This document shows positions 7,946-17,482 of a stretch of DNA of 64,000 nt, piece after piece (within the stretch, counting starts at the first letter, position 1; each line of letters begins with the position of its first letter). A model generated the notes under the pieces. It saw nothing but the letters and a program-made list of their open reading frames with translations. It searched no databases and was not told the DNA's origin. Source of the DNA: CAZNPL01 sp964574815 (GTDB lineage Bacteria; Planctomycetota; Phycisphaerae; UBA1845); NCBI GenBank assembly GCA_964574815.1, contig CAZNPL010000004.1:124001-188000 (forward strand), in the 5' to 3' direction. The position numbers were made by a program, and so were the translations under genes.

Positions 7946-8785
7946 ATGACGCGCGCACTATCACGCAGGGGATTACTCTGTTCGGCGCCGGCCGCTTGCG
8001 GCGTCGCGGCCTGGCTTGGGATTCGGCGGACGGACGGGACCGTGGCGTTCGGCTCATCCGGCGACGCAATGACCGGTGATCGGCCACCTGCTGTATTCCC
8101 CGGTCAGGGGCGCCGGGAAGTGGAGGAGATTGTGCGATTTGCGCATTTCGACGTCGATCGGGTGCGGCAGCTCGTGAGTGCCCGTCCTGCGCTGGCCAAG
8201 GCGAGTTGGGACTGGGGTTTCGGCGACTGGGAGACTGCGATTGGGGCGGCCTCGCACATGGGCAGGCGCGACATCGCCGAGGTGCTCCTGGAACACGGCG
8301 CCCGGGCGACGATCTTCACCTTCGCGATGCTGGGAAAGCTCGAGCCCGTGCGAGCCATGATCGAGACCAGCCCGGGCATCCAGCGGACCCACGGTCCGCA
8401 CGGGATCACGCTGCTGGCGCACGCACGAAGCGGCGGCGCGGGCGCAGAGCCGGTTGTGAAGTATCTGGAATCGCTGGGCGACGCCGACGTCGGTCAAGAG
8501 GGGCTGGCCGTTCCTGATGAGGAACGCAATGTTGTGCAGGGTACGTATGCTTTTGGCGAGGCGGAGGATGAGCGCCTTGTCGTTTCCGAGCGTCAAAGAA
8601 GCCTGGTGATAAAGCGCATCGGCCACGCGCCAAGAGACATGATTCGCGTTGGGAGCTGGGAGTATCACCCGACCGGCGCGCCGGCGGTCCGGCTGCGATT
8701 CGAGGCAGGGGGATCGAAGTCCGAGGCGCTGTCGATCATCGATGCCGAATTGGAAGTCCTTGCGCAGAGGGTCTCAGCGCGCTAG
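7946..8785 (+). CDS. Ankyrin-repeat protein with Tat-type signal
   Basis: 279 residues. The N-terminus MTRALSRRGLLCSAPAACG has the SRRGLL twin-arginine pattern and a hydrophobic stretch, so export through Tat is likely. Two or three ankyrin units follow: DVDRVRQLVSARPALAKA, ETAIGAASHMGRRDIAEVLL and EHGARATIFTFAMLGKLEPV. The C-terminal ~90 residues are beta-rich (NVVQGTYAFGEAEDERLVVS, VGSWEYHPTGAPAVRLRF), of unknown type. Ankyrin domains mediate protein binding; no enzyme motif is visible. The upstream sequence has GGAGAG about 8 nt before the ATG. Confidence 0.75.
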   Translation: MTRALSRRGLLCSAPAACGVAAWLGIRRTDGTVAFGSSGDAMTGDRPPAVFPGQGRREVEEIVRFAHFDVDRVRQLVSARPALAKASWDWGFGDWETAIGAASHMGRRDIAEVLLEHGARATIFTFAMLGKLEPVRAMIETSPGIQRTHGPHGITLLAHARSGGAGAEPVVKYLESLGDADVGQEGLAVPDEERNVVQGTYAFGEAEDERLVVSERQRSLVIKRIGHAPRDMIRVGSWEYHPTGAPAVRLRFEAGGSKSEALSIIDAELEVLAQRVSAR

Positions 8786-8827
8786 ATGATGGTTGCTTGG
8801 TGGCTGGTGGAACCGGGCCTACCTCTA

Positions 8828-8865
8828 GCGGGTAGAACCCGTCCTCCCCTGGCGGGTAGAACCCG
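8828..8865. repeat. Tandem GCGGGTAGAACCCG hairpin repeat
   Basis: Two identical 14-nt units, 8828-8841 and 8852-8865, period 24. Each is itself a dyad (CGGGT-AGA-ACCCG). They lie between the ankyrin gene and the transporter gene. A less perfect related sequence is just upstream near 8810. Confidence 0.65.
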
Positions 8866-8987
8866 CCCTACAGTTGCCCGCTTGCGGGCCTCGGGCGGCA
8901 TTTCGTCATTGGCCTTCGTTGTGCGATTGCAGCCGATCCCCTTAACATGCTCGCCAGTGTGGTGGCGCGGTGCATTCGGAAGCGGGT

Positions 8988-10967
8988 ATGGATCGCAGAC
9001 AGGGCCTCAGCCAACAAGCTTATGAGCCGCTGCCAGAAGGGCAGTCTTACGACCCTTACGTGCCGGCCTCCGAGCGCATCTTCGAGTTTACGCTCAAGGC
9101 GGCGGTTCCGGGGATCATCTTCGGGATCCTGTTCGGGGCGGCCAACGCTTATCTGGGCTTGCAGGCCGGGCTGACGATCTCGACCTCCATTCCGGTGGCC
9201 GTCATGACGGTGGCGGCGTTTCGGGCGTTTCGCGGGTTGGGTGTCCGTGGGACGTTGTTGGAAGCGAACCTCTCGCAGACGATCGGCTCGGCCTCGAGTT
9301 CGGTGGCCAGCGGCGTGATCTTTACGCTGCCGGCATTGTTCATGTGGGGACTCGATCCCAAGCTGCTTCAGATGACGCTGCTGGCGATGTGCGGCGGGCT
9401 GCTCGGCGTGTTTTTCATGATCCCGCTGCGTCGGTTTCTGATCGGCCGCGAGCACGGCAAGCTGCCGTATCCCGAGGGGACCGCCTGTGCCGAGGTGCTG
9501 GTGGCCAGCGAAGTCGGAGGCGCCAAGGCCCGCAACGTCTTTCTCGCGCTGGGCGTCGGCGCCCTGTTCAAGTTCATCTTCGGCTGGCTCAAGTTATTTC
9601 CAGGTATCGTCAAGTTCGAGATTCCGCTGATTGCAAAAGCCCAAGTGGGCGCCAAGATGTCTACAGCCCTTTTCGGCGTGGGGTACATCCTGGGACCGAA
9701 GATCGCCTCCGTGATGGTGGGCGGTGGGTTGCTGTCGTCGCTGATTATCATCCCGGTGATCCATTATTGGGGGGCGGGTCGCACAGAGCCTTTCTTCCCC
9801 GAGACCGAGAAGCTCATCGCGAACATGGCCGCCGGGGACATCTGGGAGCGCTACGTACGCTACATCGGCGCCGGGGCGGTTGCGACAGCCGGCCTGGTCA
9901 CGCTGATCCGCAGCTTTCCGGTCATGATCGAGAGCTTCCGCATTGGCGCGAAGCAGCTCAGAGATCGGATTGATCAGAAGGAAGACGTGACGCCGCGCAC
10001 CGATCGCGATCTTTCGCTGCGGGTGGTCGGTTTCGGGGCGCTCGTGATTGCCGGTGCTTTGATCTTCGTTCCCCAGATTTTCGGTATCGAAAGCGCCGCG
10101 GTGCGCGTGTGCGCGGCGATCCTTGTTGTCATTTTCGCCTTCTTCTTCGTTACCGTCGCGTCACGCATTGTCGGCCTGGTAGGCGTCACGTCGAACCCAA
10201 CAAGCGGCATGACCATCGCCTCACTGCTTGGGACCTCGACCATTTTCCTGGCGATGGGTTGGACCGACACCAGCGGGATGGCCGCTGCGCTGACCGTCGG
10301 TTGCGTCGTTGCGATCGCAGCCTCAATCTCCGGGGACACCTCGCAGGATCTCAAAACCGGTTTTTTGCTCGGGGCCACGCCGTATAAGCAGCAGACGGGT
10401 GAGTTCATCGGTGTGCTGACTTCGGCCACCTTTGTCTGCATCGCCCTGTTGTTGATGCACAGGTCCCACGGCTTTGGCAGCGAGGAACTGCCTGCGCCGC
10501 AGGCTATGCTCATGAAGATCGTCATCGAGGGCGTCCTGCGGGCGGAGCTTCCGTGGTCCTTGGTCGGCGTCGGCGTGGGCATCGCGTTGGTGGCCGAGCT
10601 GCTTCGTATCCCGTCGCTTCCGTTCGCGGTCGGCGTCTATCTGCCCGTTTCGACCATGGTGCCCGTCTTTCTGGGCGGGGCGTTGCGGTGGGTGATGGAG
10701 CGCCGCGCGGCGTCGAAGGAGGAGAAGGCCGCCCGGCGGGAGAACGGCGTTCTGTTCGGGTCGGGGCTGGTCGGCGGGGAGGGGCTTTTCGGGGTGGTGA
10801 TTGCGGCGGTGGTTTTCGTACAGAATTGGGGAGGAAAACCCGGCGAGCCGGTCAAGATGCCGTTCGAGATCGGCGACGCGTGGTACGCCCCGCTGCCGAC
10901 CGTCGGTGCGGTGTGCTCTTTTGCCCTCCTGATCCTGTACTTTGCCGGCCGTTGCCGCCGGGGGTAG
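8988..10967 (+). CDS. OPT-family oligopeptide (or metal-chelate) transporter
   Basis: About 659 residues with roughly 14-16 hydrophobic segments. The N-terminal block YLGLQAGLTISTSIPVAVMT is typical of prokaryotic OPT proteins. It is followed by ANLSQTIGSASSSVASGVIF, GREHGKLPYPEGTACAEVL and ISGDTSQDLKTGFLLGATP, all family-conserved loops. OPT carriers use the proton gradient to import small peptides or metal complexes; the substrate cannot be read from sequence. The start at 8988 (MDRRQGLS) has GGAAG about 7 nt upstream; 8970 is an alternative. Confidence 0.92.
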   Translation: MDRRQGLSQQAYEPLPEGQSYDPYVPASERIFEFTLKAAVPGIIFGILFGAANAYLGLQAGLTISTSIPVAVMTVAAFRAFRGLGVRGTLLEANLSQTIGSASSSVASGVIFTLPALFMWGLDPKLLQMTLLAMCGGLLGVFFMIPLRRFLIGREHGKLPYPEGTACAEVLVASEVGGAKARNVFLALGVGALFKFIFGWLKLFPGIVKFEIPLIAKAQVGAKMSTALFGVGYILGPKIASVMVGGGLLSSLIIIPVIHYWGAGRTEPFFPETEKLIANMAAGDIWERYVRYIGAGAVATAGLVTLIRSFPVMIESFRIGAKQLRDRIDQKEDVTPRTDRDLSLRVVGFGALVIAGALIFVPQIFGIESAAVRVCAAILVVIFAFFFVTVASRIVGLVGVTSNPTSGMTIASLLGTSTIFLAMGWTDTSGMAAALTVGCVVAIAASISGDTSQDLKTGFLLGATPYKQQTGEFIGVLTSATFVCIALLLMHRSHGFGSEELPAPQAMLMKIVIEGVLRAELPWSLVGVGVGIALVAELLRIPSLPFAVGVYLPVSTMVPVFLGGALRWVMERRAASKEEKAARRENGVLFGSGLVGGEGLFGVVIAAVVFVQNWGGKPGEPVKMPFEIGDAWYAPLPTVGAVCSFALLILYFAGRCRRG

Positions 10968-11054
10968 TCGGCATCGGCTCGAGCCGACCATGGACTCGAT
11001 CAGCGAGCCTGCCCTGCGTTCGACAACGTTGTCGCGACGCATGTCTAACCGGAT

Positions 11055-11357
11055 GTGGCGTGGTGGTGGCCTTTTGCGGCCGCGGGCGTCGGCTTGCTAC
11101 TCTCTCTGCCCGCTTTGCACGTCGGCTGGGTGGGTGATGATTACTGGCATCGTTACGTGCTCGACCCCGACGTTGATCCCGGGGAGCTTGGCATCATCGA
11201 GACCGACTCCGTTATGTATCTGTTTTCGTTTCTCGACGGCGACCGCGAGCGGAATGCGAGGCTGGAGCACGACTCCCTGCGGTGGCTGCAATGTGATGGC
11301 GAGCGTTACGTCCCCTTCACGCCGCCTGAGATTGGCGAGTCAATTCGGCTTCAATGA
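11055..11357 (+). pseudogene. Truncated N-terminal fragment of a multi-spanning membrane protein
   Basis: Reading from a GTG at 11055 gives AWWWPFAAAGVGLLLSLPAL, then GWVGDDYWHR and VMYLFSFLDGDRERNARLEH. This resembles the start of a large integral-membrane glycosyltransferase-like or uncharacterised planctomycete protein. After about 75 residues the sequence changes character (LRWLQCDGERYVPFTPPE) and stops at 11357. No continuation is seen in other frames downstream, so most of the gene appears to be deleted. The family call is tentative. Confidence 0.45.
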
Positions 11358-11489
11358 GTCTGGAAAGCCGCCCGAAGCCGTCTTCAAGCCGCCGGGCGCG
11401 GTCAACGGACTACTCGCTATCCAGTTCGTACTCAAATTCGGCCCGCGCGCCCGCCGGCGCGGCGGGGCGGTGTTTACGTGGGTGCTGTG

Positions 11490-12314
11490 TTACAGCACAT
11501 TCTCTTTCAACCAGAAGAAGATCAGCCGGCTGAGGACCGCGGCCCGGTAGGCGGCCGTGGAGCGGATGTCGTCGATGGGGGAGATGTCCGCGCTGAGCAT
11601 CTTACGGACCTCATCGGGCGTGCGGAACGTCGCGCCTTGCTGCAATTGCGTTTCGAGTTTTCTACAGCGGCAGACGTATGGAGCGACGCTGGCGGCTACG
11701 ACTCGCCAGCCGGCCGCGTCGTTGACAATGGCGGTTCCGACCTTGGCGATGGCCTGTGCCCGCCGGGCTCCAACCTTGCAGAACCACTGGTGTTTTCGAG
11801 GTCGTCTGGGCATTCGGATCGCTGTGATGATCTCACCCGGTTTTCGAACCGTCTGCTTGTACCCGGTGTAGAAGCGGTCGAGGCGTGTTTCGGTCCGGCC
11901 GGTGGTTGATTCGTGTACGACGACCGCGTCGTAGGCCATCAGGGCCGCAACGCCGTCGGCGGCGGGCGAAGCATTGGCGATGTTTCCGGCCCAGGTTCCG
12001 CGGGTCTGGATCTGCACGGCGCCGACCTGTCGCGCGGCGTCTGCGAGCAAGGGAAACTCGCGTTGAACCTCCGGCGACATCATCGCATCCCAGAATGTCG
12101 AGAGTCCGCCGAGTTCCAGGTGGTCATCGTCGAGGCGGATGCCGTTCAACTCGCCGCGAATCCGTGACAGATCGAGCAGGCGCAGGTTGCTCTTGTCGCG
12201 GTGATGCCACGATACGAGCAGATCCGTGCCGCCTGCCACGGGTGTCAGCGGCTTGTCCGCCGAGGCCATCAGTTCGAGCGCTTCGGTCAGGGTGGCGGGC
12301 GTGTCAACGTACAT
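11490..12314 (-). CDS. Molybdenum hydroxylase FAD-binding (medium) subunit
   Basis: 274 residues from the ATG at 12314 (MYVDTPATLTEALELMASAD). It carries the FAD-binding motifs of the xanthine dehydrogenase/CO dehydrogenase medium subunit: LTPVAGGTDLLVSWHHRDKS and the second GTWAGNIANASPAADGVAAL block. It transfers electrons from the 2Fe-2S subunit to the final acceptor. The start overlaps the end of the 2Fe-2S subunit gene (stop 12304) by 11 nt, which supports translational coupling. A longer reading from 12368 lies wholly inside the upstream gene and is not preferred. Confidence 0.93.
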   Translation of the reverse strand: MYVDTPATLTEALELMASADKPLTPVAGGTDLLVSWHHRDKSNLRLLDLSRIRGELNGIRLDDDHLELGGLSTFWDAMMSPEVQREFPLLADAARQVGAVQIQTRGTWAGNIANASPAADGVAALMAYDAVVVHESTTGRTETRLDRFYTGYKQTVRKPGEIITAIRMPRRPRKHQWFCKVGARRAQAIAKVGTAIVNDAAGWRVVAASVAPYVCRCRKLETQLQQGATFRTPDEVRKMLSADISPIDDIRSTAAYRAAVLSRLIFFWLKENVL

Positions 12315-12777
12315 CGTCCGAGATCCGGTTCTGTTGAAGCAGCCGCTCGAGTCCGTCGATGACGCCATCGTAGCCGGTGCATCGGCAGAGGTTGCCGCTC
12401 ATGAATTCGCGGAGGTCCACTCGTTTGGCCGCGTCGGGGTGTTCCATCAGCCAACGAATTGACATGACGATGCCCGGTGTACAGGCGCCACATTGAGCAG
12501 TTCCTGTCTCGTTGAGGGCCTCGAAGTATGCCGGAGCGACGGATTCAACGGTTTGAACATCTCGGCCGCCGACTTGAAACGCCGGTACAAGGCAGGAATT
12601 GACCGGCAGCCCGTCGAGAAAAACGGTGCAGGCGCCGCACTCCCCTTCGCCGCATCCCTCCTTGGTGCCGGGGCAGTCGCAGTCGTAACGCAGCACGTCC
12701 AGCAGTCGGGCATCGGGTCGGACGGAACACGTCACCCGTTGGCCGTTCAGGGTGAACGTCAGGTCGGACTTATCCAT
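12304..12777 (-). CDS. Molybdenum hydroxylase 2Fe-2S (small) subunit
   Basis: 157 residues with both cluster-binding regions of the XdhC/CoxS family. The plant-type ferredoxin cluster is in CPGTKEGCGEGECGACTVF with a further Cys in NSCLVP. The C-terminal cluster is in QCGACTPGIVMS and GNLCRCTGYDGVI. It carries electrons from the molybdenum centre to FAD. The 8-nt overlap with the large subunit gene (ending 12770) gives a large-small-medium order, one of the usual operon layouts. Confidence 0.96.
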   Translation of the reverse strand: MDKSDLTFTLNGQRVTCSVRPDARLLDVLRYDCDCPGTKEGCGEGECGACTVFLDGLPVNSCLVPAFQVGGRDVQTVESVAPAYFEALNETGTAQCGACTPGIVMSIRWLMEHPDAAKRVDLREFMSGNLCRCTGYDGVIDGLERLLQQNRISDDVR

Positions 12778-14998
12778 CGGTGACGCGCTCCGTCTCGGTG
12801 AGGCGTTGCATAAGGCGTTCCGGCGTCAGTGGTATGTCGTTGAATTCGGTGTTCAGGGCGTCACACACGGCGTTCACCACGGCCGGTGCGGGGCCGTCCA
12901 TCGGCAACTCGCCCAGCCCCTTGGCTCCCTTGGGTCCGTAGGGCGACGGATGTTCTTCAAAGTGCACACGGATGGGCGGCAGGTCGCCGCTGCTGGGGAT
13001 GATGTAGTTGGTCATCTGGTTGTTCTTCATGGCGCCGTCCTCGAGGATGACGTCTTCATAAAGCGCCCAGCCGATGCCCTGGGCGACGCCGCCCTGGATC
13101 TGCCCGGCGGCGAGGATGGGGTGAATCACCTTTCCGACGTCCTGGACGGCAACGAAGTCGACGACGCGCGTCGCAAAGGTGCGCAGGTCAACCTCAACCT
13201 CAGCGACTTGCGTTGACCAGGCGTACGCGGCGTACGCATCGCCGCGATAGGTTTGCTCGTCCCATTCGATTTCACTCGGTTTGGCATAGCGGGCGCGCCC
13301 GAGGAGCCGTTCCTTGTCCTTGCGGTGCGCATGCCACGACTGAATGGCTGCCATCAAGGCCTGGCCGCTGACGTCTTCGTTCGAGTTGACCTGGCGGCGC
13401 AGTTCGTCGCAGGCCTGTGTTACGAGGTTGCCGACAACCATGGCCGTGCGGCTGGCGACGGTCGGGCCGCTGTTGGGAACGCGAAGGGTATCGGGCGTTG
13501 CAATGCGTACATGTTCAGGCGCGATTCCCAGGTGGTCGGCGGCGATTTGCGTGAGGATGGTGGTGGTTCCCTGCCCCATCTCGGTCTGGGCAGTCAGAAC
13601 CTCGACCGAGCCGTCGGGCAACCCTTCGACCCAGACCTCTGATGCGAGATGTACTTCTCCAATGCCGGTGAAGCCGGAGCCGTGCATGTACGTGGCGAGT
13701 CCCATGCCGCGGCGTAGGTAACGATGTGCGCGGTTGAATTCGTCGTGCCACCGCCGGCGCTGCTCATAGACGCCGAGCTCCAGGGCGCGGTCCATCATCG
13801 CGGCGAGATCGAGGCCTTCGTTGAATTCCTGTCCCGTCGCAAGTGTATCACCGGGGCGCAGCAGATTTCGTCGGCGCAGTTCGGCGGGTTCTATGCCGAT
13901 CGACCGGGCGATCACATCCATGTGCCGCTCCATGGCGAAGATTGTTTGCGGGGCGCCGAAACCGCGAAACGCGCCGTACGGGGGCGAATTGGTGAGTCTG
14001 GCTTCGGCGTGGATGTGAACGTTGTCGCAGCGGTAGGGGCCGGCCGCGTGGATCGCGCCGCGGCTCAGCACGACCGGCGACAGTGTTGTGTAGGCGCCGC
14101 CGTCGAGCAGGACGTCGATTTCCATGGCCAGGAGGCGCCCGTCGTCGTCCAGGGCCGTGCGGTGTCGGACGCGGCTGGGGTGGCGCTTGGTCGTGGCGGC
14201 CATGTCCTCCTGGCGTTCGTAGATGATTTTGACGGGGTGTTCGGCCTTTTCTGTGAGGAGGGCGGCGTGGATGGCCAGCACGGACGGAAAGTCCTCCTTT
14301 CCGCCGAAGGCACCACCAGTGGGAGTCTGAACAACGCGGAACGCGTCGGGCGGTCGGCCGAAACATCTGGCGAGTGCAGCGAGCACGTAGTAGGGGCACT
14401 GGAGACTCCCTCGAACGACGAGGCGGCCGTCCTCAATGTTGGCCAGCATCCCGTTGGTCTCGAGGTAGACGTGTTCCTGTGCTCCGGTTCGGTACTCACG
14501 TTCCACCACGTAGGCTGCGCGCGAGAATGACTGCCGAGGATCGCCCTTTTGGATATCGATGTGCTTGAACACGTTGTCGGGCCCGAACTGAACGATCTCG
14601 GAGCTCAGTGGCTGTTCTGGGTCGGTGACGGCCGGCAAAGGTTCGACCTCAACACGAATCGCGCGGAGGGCTTCTCGCAGCCTGCAGATGGAGGGATGGG
14701 CGAGCAGCAGAATCGGTTCGTGCAGATGGCGGACCACATCGGCGGCCAGGGCGGGCATGTCGTCCTCGATGAGGGCGACGACATTCTCTCCGGGGATGTC
14801 CCGGTGGTCCACGATCGCGAACTCGTCCCAGTTGATAGCGGGGTCGAATTGAATGGATCGGATACGTCCGCGGGCAGCGGGGCTTCGCACGGTACCCCCG
14901 TGCCAGAGTCCCGGCATGGACAAGTCGTCGACGTATCGGGCGCGGCCGGCGAGTTTTTCCGGTCCGTCGACGCGCGGAATATCGACTCCGATACTCAT
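12770..14998 (-). CDS. Molybdenum hydroxylase large (molybdopterin-binding) subunit, xanthine dehydrogenase type
   Basis: 742 residues from MSIGVDIPRVDGPEKLAGRA. Molybdopterin and active-site blocks are QTPTGGAFGGKEDFPSVLAI, PPYGAFRGFGAPQTIFAMER and AKGLGELPM, the last carrying the catalytic Glu of the xanthine dehydrogenase/aldehyde oxidase family. The AYRCSFR loop of form I CO dehydrogenase is absent, so CO oxidation is unlikely. Substrates could be purines, aldehydes or N-heterocycles. An in-frame start at 15070 would add 24 residues, but family members start close to the VDGPEKL block. The adjacent acyl-CoA synthetase would fit an aldehyde-to-acid route, which is inference. Confidence 0.92.
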   Translation of the reverse strand: MSIGVDIPRVDGPEKLAGRARYVDDLSMPGLWHGGTVRSPAARGRIRSIQFDPAINWDEFAIVDHRDIPGENVVALIEDDMPALAADVVRHLHEPILLLAHPSICRLREALRAIRVEVEPLPAVTDPEQPLSSEIVQFGPDNVFKHIDIQKGDPRQSFSRAAYVVEREYRTGAQEHVYLETNGMLANIEDGRLVVRGSLQCPYYVLAALARCFGRPPDAFRVVQTPTGGAFGGKEDFPSVLAIHAALLTEKAEHPVKIIYERQEDMAATTKRHPSRVRHRTALDDDGRLLAMEIDVLLDGGAYTTLSPVVLSRGAIHAAGPYRCDNVHIHAEARLTNSPPYGAFRGFGAPQTIFAMERHMDVIARSIGIEPAELRRRNLLRPGDTLATGQEFNEGLDLAAMMDRALELGVYEQRRRWHDEFNRAHRYLRRGMGLATYMHGSGFTGIGEVHLASEVWVEGLPDGSVEVLTAQTEMGQGTTTILTQIAADHLGIAPEHVRIATPDTLRVPNSGPTVASRTAMVVGNLVTQACDELRRQVNSNEDVSGQALMAAIQSWHAHRKDKERLLGRARYAKPSEIEWDEQTYRGDAYAAYAWSTQVAEVEVDLRTFATRVVDFVAVQDVGKVIHPILAAGQIQGGVAQGIGWALYEDVILEDGAMKNNQMTNYIIPSSGDLPPIRVHFEEHPSPYGPKGAKGLGELPMDGPAPAVVNAVCDALNTEFNDIPLTPERLMQRLTETERVTDG

Positions 14999-15185
14999 TG
15001 AATAGCCCCGCGGACTCGCGCCACCGTCTGAAGATGCTTTCGCTTCAAACTCGGCGAACTTGCAGACCATCCCTCACAGAAAGCGTATCGGGCCGGCAGT
15101 CGCCATGCAACACGGAATCGACTGCAAGAGAGTCCCGGAAGCTGGTAGAAACGATCTTGATGTCGTTGGAACGGGACAAATGGAT

Positions 15186-17321
15186 TCAGTCGAGGCGCAT
15201 GCGACCGTCGACTGCCACGACGCCGCGTCCCGGCGGGAGCACCTTGACGGGGTTGAGGTCCAGTTCCTGCAACTCCGGGATGACCTCGATGAGTGCGGAG
15301 ACTCGGGTGATAAGGGATTCGAGGGCGGCCCGGTCGCCCGGTGGTGCTCCACGATATCCTTGCAGGAGGGGTGCGGATCGAAGCTCGTCGATCATCTCGG
15401 CGGCCTCCGTGTCGGTCACCGGCGTGATCCGGAACGATACGTCCTTGAGCAGTTCGACGTGCACGCCTCCCATTCCGCAGACGACGAGCGGCCCGAAGAC
15501 CGGGTCGGTTGTGACGCCGACCAGGGCCTCGATGCCTTCTCGAACTTCGCGCTGCAGAATGACTCGTTCGAGGGTGACGCCGATGTTGCTCATGCGACGT
15601 GACAGTTCTTCGACGGCGTTTCGGACGTCCTCGGGCGAGCTCAAGCCCATGATCACGCCGCCGACGTCGCTTTTGTGGAGGATGTCCGGGGCCACGACCT
15701 TGGCCACCACGGGGTAGCCGATTCGCTCTGCGGCTGCGACCGCGTCTTTCAACGCGACCGATTCCGAACGGGCGAAGGAGATGCCGGCTTCGGTGAGCAC
15801 CGTGGCCAAGTCCTCGGGCTCGGTCCATCCCGATTCAGTTGTTTTGTTTCGAGCTCGGTCGATGACGGCACGGATCTTCTCAACCGCGTCCTGGGGAAGC
15901 TCAACGGGATTGCCGACCGGCTGCTTTCGCCAATGACCGTAATGATACGCCTTGGCGAGGGCCAGTGCGGCATTCTCCGGGAAGCTGTAGGAGGGGATGC
16001 GGCGTTTCGTTCCGGAACTGAGCATGGCGGGCGTGCCGCGGACCGAGAGGAAGACCGTTTGGACGGGTTTGGAGTCCGGGATGTTGCCGGCGGCCTCCGC
16101 GACGGCGGCGGCAACGTCTTCCGGACGTGTGGTCACCAATGGCGGGATGAAGATCACGATGAGTGAGTCGATGTTTGGATCTTCGCCCACGAATCGGATG
16201 GCCTGGGAGTACAGTTCCGGCGAGTCGGAGCCGACCAGATCGATGGGATTCACGAAACCGGCGTGCGGTGGGAGGATGCCGCGCAGGCGGTCGATTGTGT
16301 CGTTGGACAATTCCGGGAGGGAGAGGCCATGGGCCTCGCATGCGTCGGCCAGCAGGATGCCCGGGCCTCCGGCATTGGTCACGACGCCGACGCGCGGTCC
16401 GGTGGGGATGGGCTGAGTCGAGAGGAACGCGGCGAGATCGAACATCTCTTCCAACGTGTTGGTTCGGATGACGCCGGCGTGCTCGAAGACGGCGTCGACG
16501 GCCACATCGAGATTGGCCAGCGCGGCCGAGTGGCTGGATGCGGCGCGGGTCCCGGCGGCGGACCGCCCGGCCTTAACGGCCACGATCGGCTTTTGGCGCA
16601 CAACCCGGGGGGCGAGGCGGGCGAACTTTCGCGGGTTTCCGAAGCTCTCAAGGTAAAGCAGAATGACGTCGGTGTTCGGGTCCTCGGACCAGTACTGCAG
16701 GAGATCGTTGCCGGACACGTCAGCCTTGTTGCCGACTGAAACGAACGAGGAAATCCCGATGTTCAGGTTTTTGACCTGATCCAGGATGGTCAGTCCGAGG
16801 GCGCCGCTCTGGGAGAGGATGCCGATGTTTCCCTCGGGCGGCCAGATCGGCGTGAACGTGGTGTTGAGGCGGACGGCCGGATCGGTATTGATGATGCCCA
16901 TGCAGTTCGGGCCGACCATGCGGCCGCCGCCGGCGCGGACCTTGTCAAGTATTCGCTGTTGCGCAGCGCGGCCTTCTTCGGAGGCTTCGGCGAAGCCGGA
17001 CGTGATGATCACGAAACCCCGGACGCCTGCCTCGAGCGCGTCATCGACGGACTGCTCGACGAATCGGGCGGGAATGCACACGACCGCCAGATCGACCGGG
17101 GCGCCAACGTCGGACACGTTCGGATAGGCCCGCAGGCCCAGGACCTCCTCGGCCTTGGGGTTGATGGGGTAGATCGGCCCGCGAAAACCGTCGCGTTTGA
17201 TATTGGCGACGATGGCCCCGCCGATGGAGCCGGGGCGGCGAGACGCCCCGATTACAGCTACCGATCTGGGGTTGAGCAATTCACGGATGCCCTGCGCTGA
17301 ATCATGGTTGTCCTGGTTCAC
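15186..17321 (-). CDS. ADP-forming acetate/acyl-CoA synthetase, fused alpha-beta subunits
   Basis: 711 residues. The alpha half has a CoA-binding Rossmann domain (ELLNPRSVAVIGASRRPGSI, residues 14-33) and the phosphohistidine site SSHSAALA (His264). The beta half is an ATP-grasp domain (SVALKDAVAAAERIGYPVVA, ending with ELDLNPVKVLP). These enzymes interconvert acyl-CoA, ADP and phosphate with acid, ATP and CoA, giving substrate-level phosphorylation. There is no C-terminal acetyltransferase domain of the Pat type. It sits upstream of the molybdenum hydroxylase genes on the same strand with a 187 nt gap. Confidence 0.93.
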   Translation of the reverse strand: MNQDNHDSAQGIRELLNPRSVAVIGASRRPGSIGGAIVANIKRDGFRGPIYPINPKAEEVLGLRAYPNVSDVGAPVDLAVVCIPARFVEQSVDDALEAGVRGFVIITSGFAEASEEGRAAQQRILDKVRAGGGRMVGPNCMGIINTDPAVRLNTTFTPIWPPEGNIGILSQSGALGLTILDQVKNLNIGISSFVSVGNKADVSGNDLLQYWSEDPNTDVILLYLESFGNPRKFARLAPRVVRQKPIVAVKAGRSAAGTRAASSHSAALANLDVAVDAVFEHAGVIRTNTLEEMFDLAAFLSTQPIPTGPRVGVVTNAGGPGILLADACEAHGLSLPELSNDTIDRLRGILPPHAGFVNPIDLVGSDSPELYSQAIRFVGEDPNIDSLIVIFIPPLVTTRPEDVAAAVAEAAGNIPDSKPVQTVFLSVRGTPAMLSSGTKRRIPSYSFPENAALALAKAYHYGHWRKQPVGNPVELPQDAVEKIRAVIDRARNKTTESGWTEPEDLATVLTEAGISFARSESVALKDAVAAAERIGYPVVAKVVAPDILHKSDVGGVIMGLSSPEDVRNAVEELSRRMSNIGVTLERVILQREVREGIEALVGVTTDPVFGPLVVCGMGGVHVELLKDVSFRITPVTDTEAAEMIDELRSAPLLQGYRGAPPGDRAALESLITRVSALIEVIPELQELDLNPVKVLPPGRGVVAVDGRMRLD

Positions 17322-17482
17322 GTCGGCTCCTTCGCGCGCCCGGCGTCGTCTGGTAGCACGGTGACGTTGAGGCTGGATTATAGGCCGATCGACTGCGGGA
17401 CGATAACTCGCTCATATTGATCAGGGAGCGCCGGTTGTGGCCACGGCGCGTCCGGTAACCGGATGCCCAGCGTAGACAGAGC

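Noticed and set aside
12770..14998. Form I CO dehydrogenase (coxL)
   Set aside because: The AYRCSFR active-site loop is absent and the motifs fit the xanthine dehydrogenase type.
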